7,307 nucleotides of DNA from an uncultured Pedobacter sp. GTDB taxonomy: Bacteria; Bacteroidota; Bacteroidia; Sphingobacteriales; Sphingobacteriaceae. The stretch spans positions 1-7,307 of the forward strand of contig NZ_CAMLHF010000240.1 of NCBI RefSeq assembly GCF_946479715.1. Direction: 5' to 3'. Shown in pieces: positions 6,303 through 7,307 of the stretch. Numbering within the stretch: position 1 is the stretch's first letter; every line of letters begins with the position of its first letter. The translations under genes were made by a program, and so were the position numbers. The notes beneath the pieces were generated by a model, which saw only the letters and a program-made list of their open reading frames with translations, was not told the origin of the DNA and did not search any database.

Positions 6303-6758
6303 ATGATTGATTTCGCAAATGAGCTTAGAAAAGGATATAGTGGAGATGCCTGGCACGGCAACAGTGTATCCGCTATTATTTCGTCGGTAAGTAAAGATCA
6401 AATATTTAAACGACCAATTCCAACTGCACATACCATTGCTGAACTTGTATTGCATTTAACTTCATGGACGGAAGAAGTATTTTCGAGGCTGGAAGGTAAC
6501 TTGGCCAAGGAGCCTGAAAAAGGCGATTGGCCTATGGCCAAAGAAGAAACAATGCAGGAGTGGGATGCTATTTTAAGTGATTTTCGTTTAGCTAATGAAA
6601 AACTGCTTAATCTTGCAAGGGAAATTTCTGAAGACCAATGGAAAACAGCTGTTAATCAGGTTTCGGGTCCTAGAGTAAATTATTTTGAGTTATTTAATGG
6701 TTTGGTGCAGCATCATGCTTATCATGCAGGGCAAATCTCTTTGTTATTAAAATTTTAG
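6303..6758 (+). CDS. DinB-superfamily protein, putative metal-binding
   Basis: This 151-residue protein reads as the four-helix DinB/YfiT-like fold. It contains AWHGNS near residue 17, HTIAELVLHLTSWTEEV (43-59), a variable middle and the C-terminal motif VQHHAYHAGQISLLLK (135-150). The expected metal triad is His51 with His137 and His141 (HxxxH), all present, so a bound divalent metal is likely. Members include damage-inducible DinB of Bacillus and thiol S-transferases (bacillithiol or mycothiol type). The sequence does not say which activity applies, and most members are uncharacterised. This is not the DNA polymerase IV of E. coli that shares the name. No signal peptide is present, so it should be cytosolic. 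It starts 30 nt after the FAD gene with no own promoter recognised and ends 3 nt before the CoA-binding gene, which suggests cotranscription. Confidence 0.88.
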   Translation: MIDFANELRKGYSGDAWHGNSVSAIISSVSKDQIFKRPIPTAHTIAELVLHLTSWTEEVFSRLEGNLAKEPEKGDWPMAKEETMQEWDAILSDFRLANEKLLNLAREISEDQWKTAVNQVSGPRVNYFELFNGLVQHHAYHAGQISLLLKF

Positions 6759-6761
6759 ATT

Positions 6762-7121
6762 GTGAAAAAAACATTAATTATAGGGGCTAGCCCTAATCCG
6801 GATAGATATGCCTATAAAGCTGCGCATATGCTTAAATCAAAAGGACACAATATTATCAATGTTGGCATAAAAAAAGGAGCAGTGGCCGGAGAAGAGATTG
6901 AGCAACCAGGGCATCTGCATAATGATATTGATACGGTTACCTTATATATAGGCCCGCATTTGCAGAGTGGTTACTATAACTATATACTGGAAACAAAACC
7001 TAAACGAGTTATTTTTAATCCTGGAACTGAAAATCAGGAACTGGAAGAGCTGTTGTTGGCAAATGATATTGAGCCTATAGAGGCTTGTACCTTGGTGTTG
7101 TTATCTACTGGTCAGTATTAG
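6762..7121 (+). CDS. CoA-binding domain protein (YccU-like)
   Basis: This 119-residue protein is one small Rossmann-like domain. KKTLIIGASPNPDRYAYKAAHML (2-24) has the CoA-binding G-A-S-x-x-P-x-R-Y pattern. It continues with HNIINVGIKKG (29-39), IDTVTLYIGP (56-65) and KRVIFNPGTEN (81-91), and ends in IEPIEACTLVLLSTGQY, where Cys109 lies at the conserved late cysteine of the family. Such proteins bind CoA or acyl-CoA, but a reaction is not established. The start is GTG at 6762, 3 nt after the DinB-like stop; no ATG occurs before the conserved strand, so GTG is well supported. It is a free-standing domain, not fused to an acyl-CoA synthetase. It is the last gene of the plus-strand unit. Confidence 0.88.
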   Translation: MKKTLIIGASPNPDRYAYKAAHMLKSKGHNIINVGIKKGAVAGEEIEQPGHLHNDIDTVTLYIGPHLQSGYYNYILETKPKRVIFNPGTENQELEELLLANDIEPIEACTLVLLSTGQY

Positions 7122-7132
7122 TATATTTTTTA

Positions 7133-7193
7133 AACGACTTTCCGACGACTCATAGACGACTTTGAAACGACTCTGAACGACCTTTTGTCGTTT
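7133..7193 (+). repeat. Phased array of five ACGAC repeats with a terminal inverted copy
   Basis: ACGACT occurs at 7134, 7145, 7156 and 7167, and ACGACC at 7177. The steps are 11, 11, 11 and 10 bp, close to one DNA helical turn. The units read roughly RACGACTYTGA. An inverted GTCGTTT follows at 7187-7193 and can pair with AACGAC at 7176-7181 around a 5-nt loop, CTTTT. The array starts 12 nt after the CoA-binding stop. The weak hairpin might contribute to transcription termination, but no clean U-run follows it. The rest of the window (7194-7307) shows no gene or other recognisable element. Confidence 0.7.
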
Positions 7194-7307
7194 GTAAGGC
7201 TTTTTGGTGTGGGGTATCAGGCGATGGTGTATTATGGCTAATGTTACTTTGTTTTTAACTTGCTGTTAATTTTTCTTATTGTGGTTTAGCGAGTTAGGGA
7301 TATTTTG

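Noticed and set aside
7133..7193. CRISPR array
   Set aside because: The repeats are 6-7 bp at an 11-bp period, far too short for CRISPR repeats and spacers, and no cas genes are nearby.

Overview
The window looks like chromosomal DNA from a member of the Bacteroidota, most likely a Pedobacter-like Sphingobacteriaceae. The clues are a DnaA of the Bacteroidota type, moderately AT-rich coding sequence, gene starts without Shine-Dalgarno sequences but with A-rich leaders, a textbook TAnnTTTG -7 promoter box (TACCTTTG) before the FAD gene, and a lemA/TPM-domain cluster of the kind common in this phylum. The genus is inferred from recalled protein resemblance, not from a search.

Layout. (1) Positions 2-1375, plus strand: dnaA, missing only its first few codons beyond the left edge. 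It ends at a strong symmetrical terminator (1401-1445) shared with the convergent operon. (2) Positions 4299 down to 1458, minus strand: a compact five-gene unit in transcription order lemA, a TPM-domain protein without a signal peptide, a secreted or membrane-anchored TPM-domain protein with a Gly-rich tail, a small helical protein of unknown function, and an ADP-ribose pyrophosphatase-type Nudix hydrolase. Spacing between the last four genes is 1-5 nt, so they are probably cotranscribed. lemA is set apart by an 82-nt gap that holds a perfect 19-bp hairpin. (3) Positions 4300-4730: a 431-nt gap that is mostly a decayed partial copy of the promoter, leader and first ~50 codons of the gene that follows. 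(4) Positions 4731-7121, plus strand: an FAD-dependent dehydrogenase of unknown substrate, a DinB-superfamily protein and a small CoA-binding-domain protein, with gaps of 30 and 3 nt. (5) Positions 7122-7307: non-coding, with a phased array of five ACGAC repeats followed by an inverted copy.

How the genes relate. dnaA starts replication and has no evident functional link to the rest. LemA and the two TPM proteins form a recurrent envelope-associated module of unresolved function; the cytosolic/exported TPM pair suggests related roles on the two sides of the inner membrane. The Nudix enzyme and helical protein appear to ride in the same transcript. The plus-strand trio (flavoenzyme, DinB-like, CoA-binding) looks like a loose metabolic operon.

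No clearly new defence system or mobile element is visible. The most unusual items are the gene-start relic upstream of the flavoenzyme, the 19-bp hairpin after lemA, and the ~11-bp-period repeat array at the right end.
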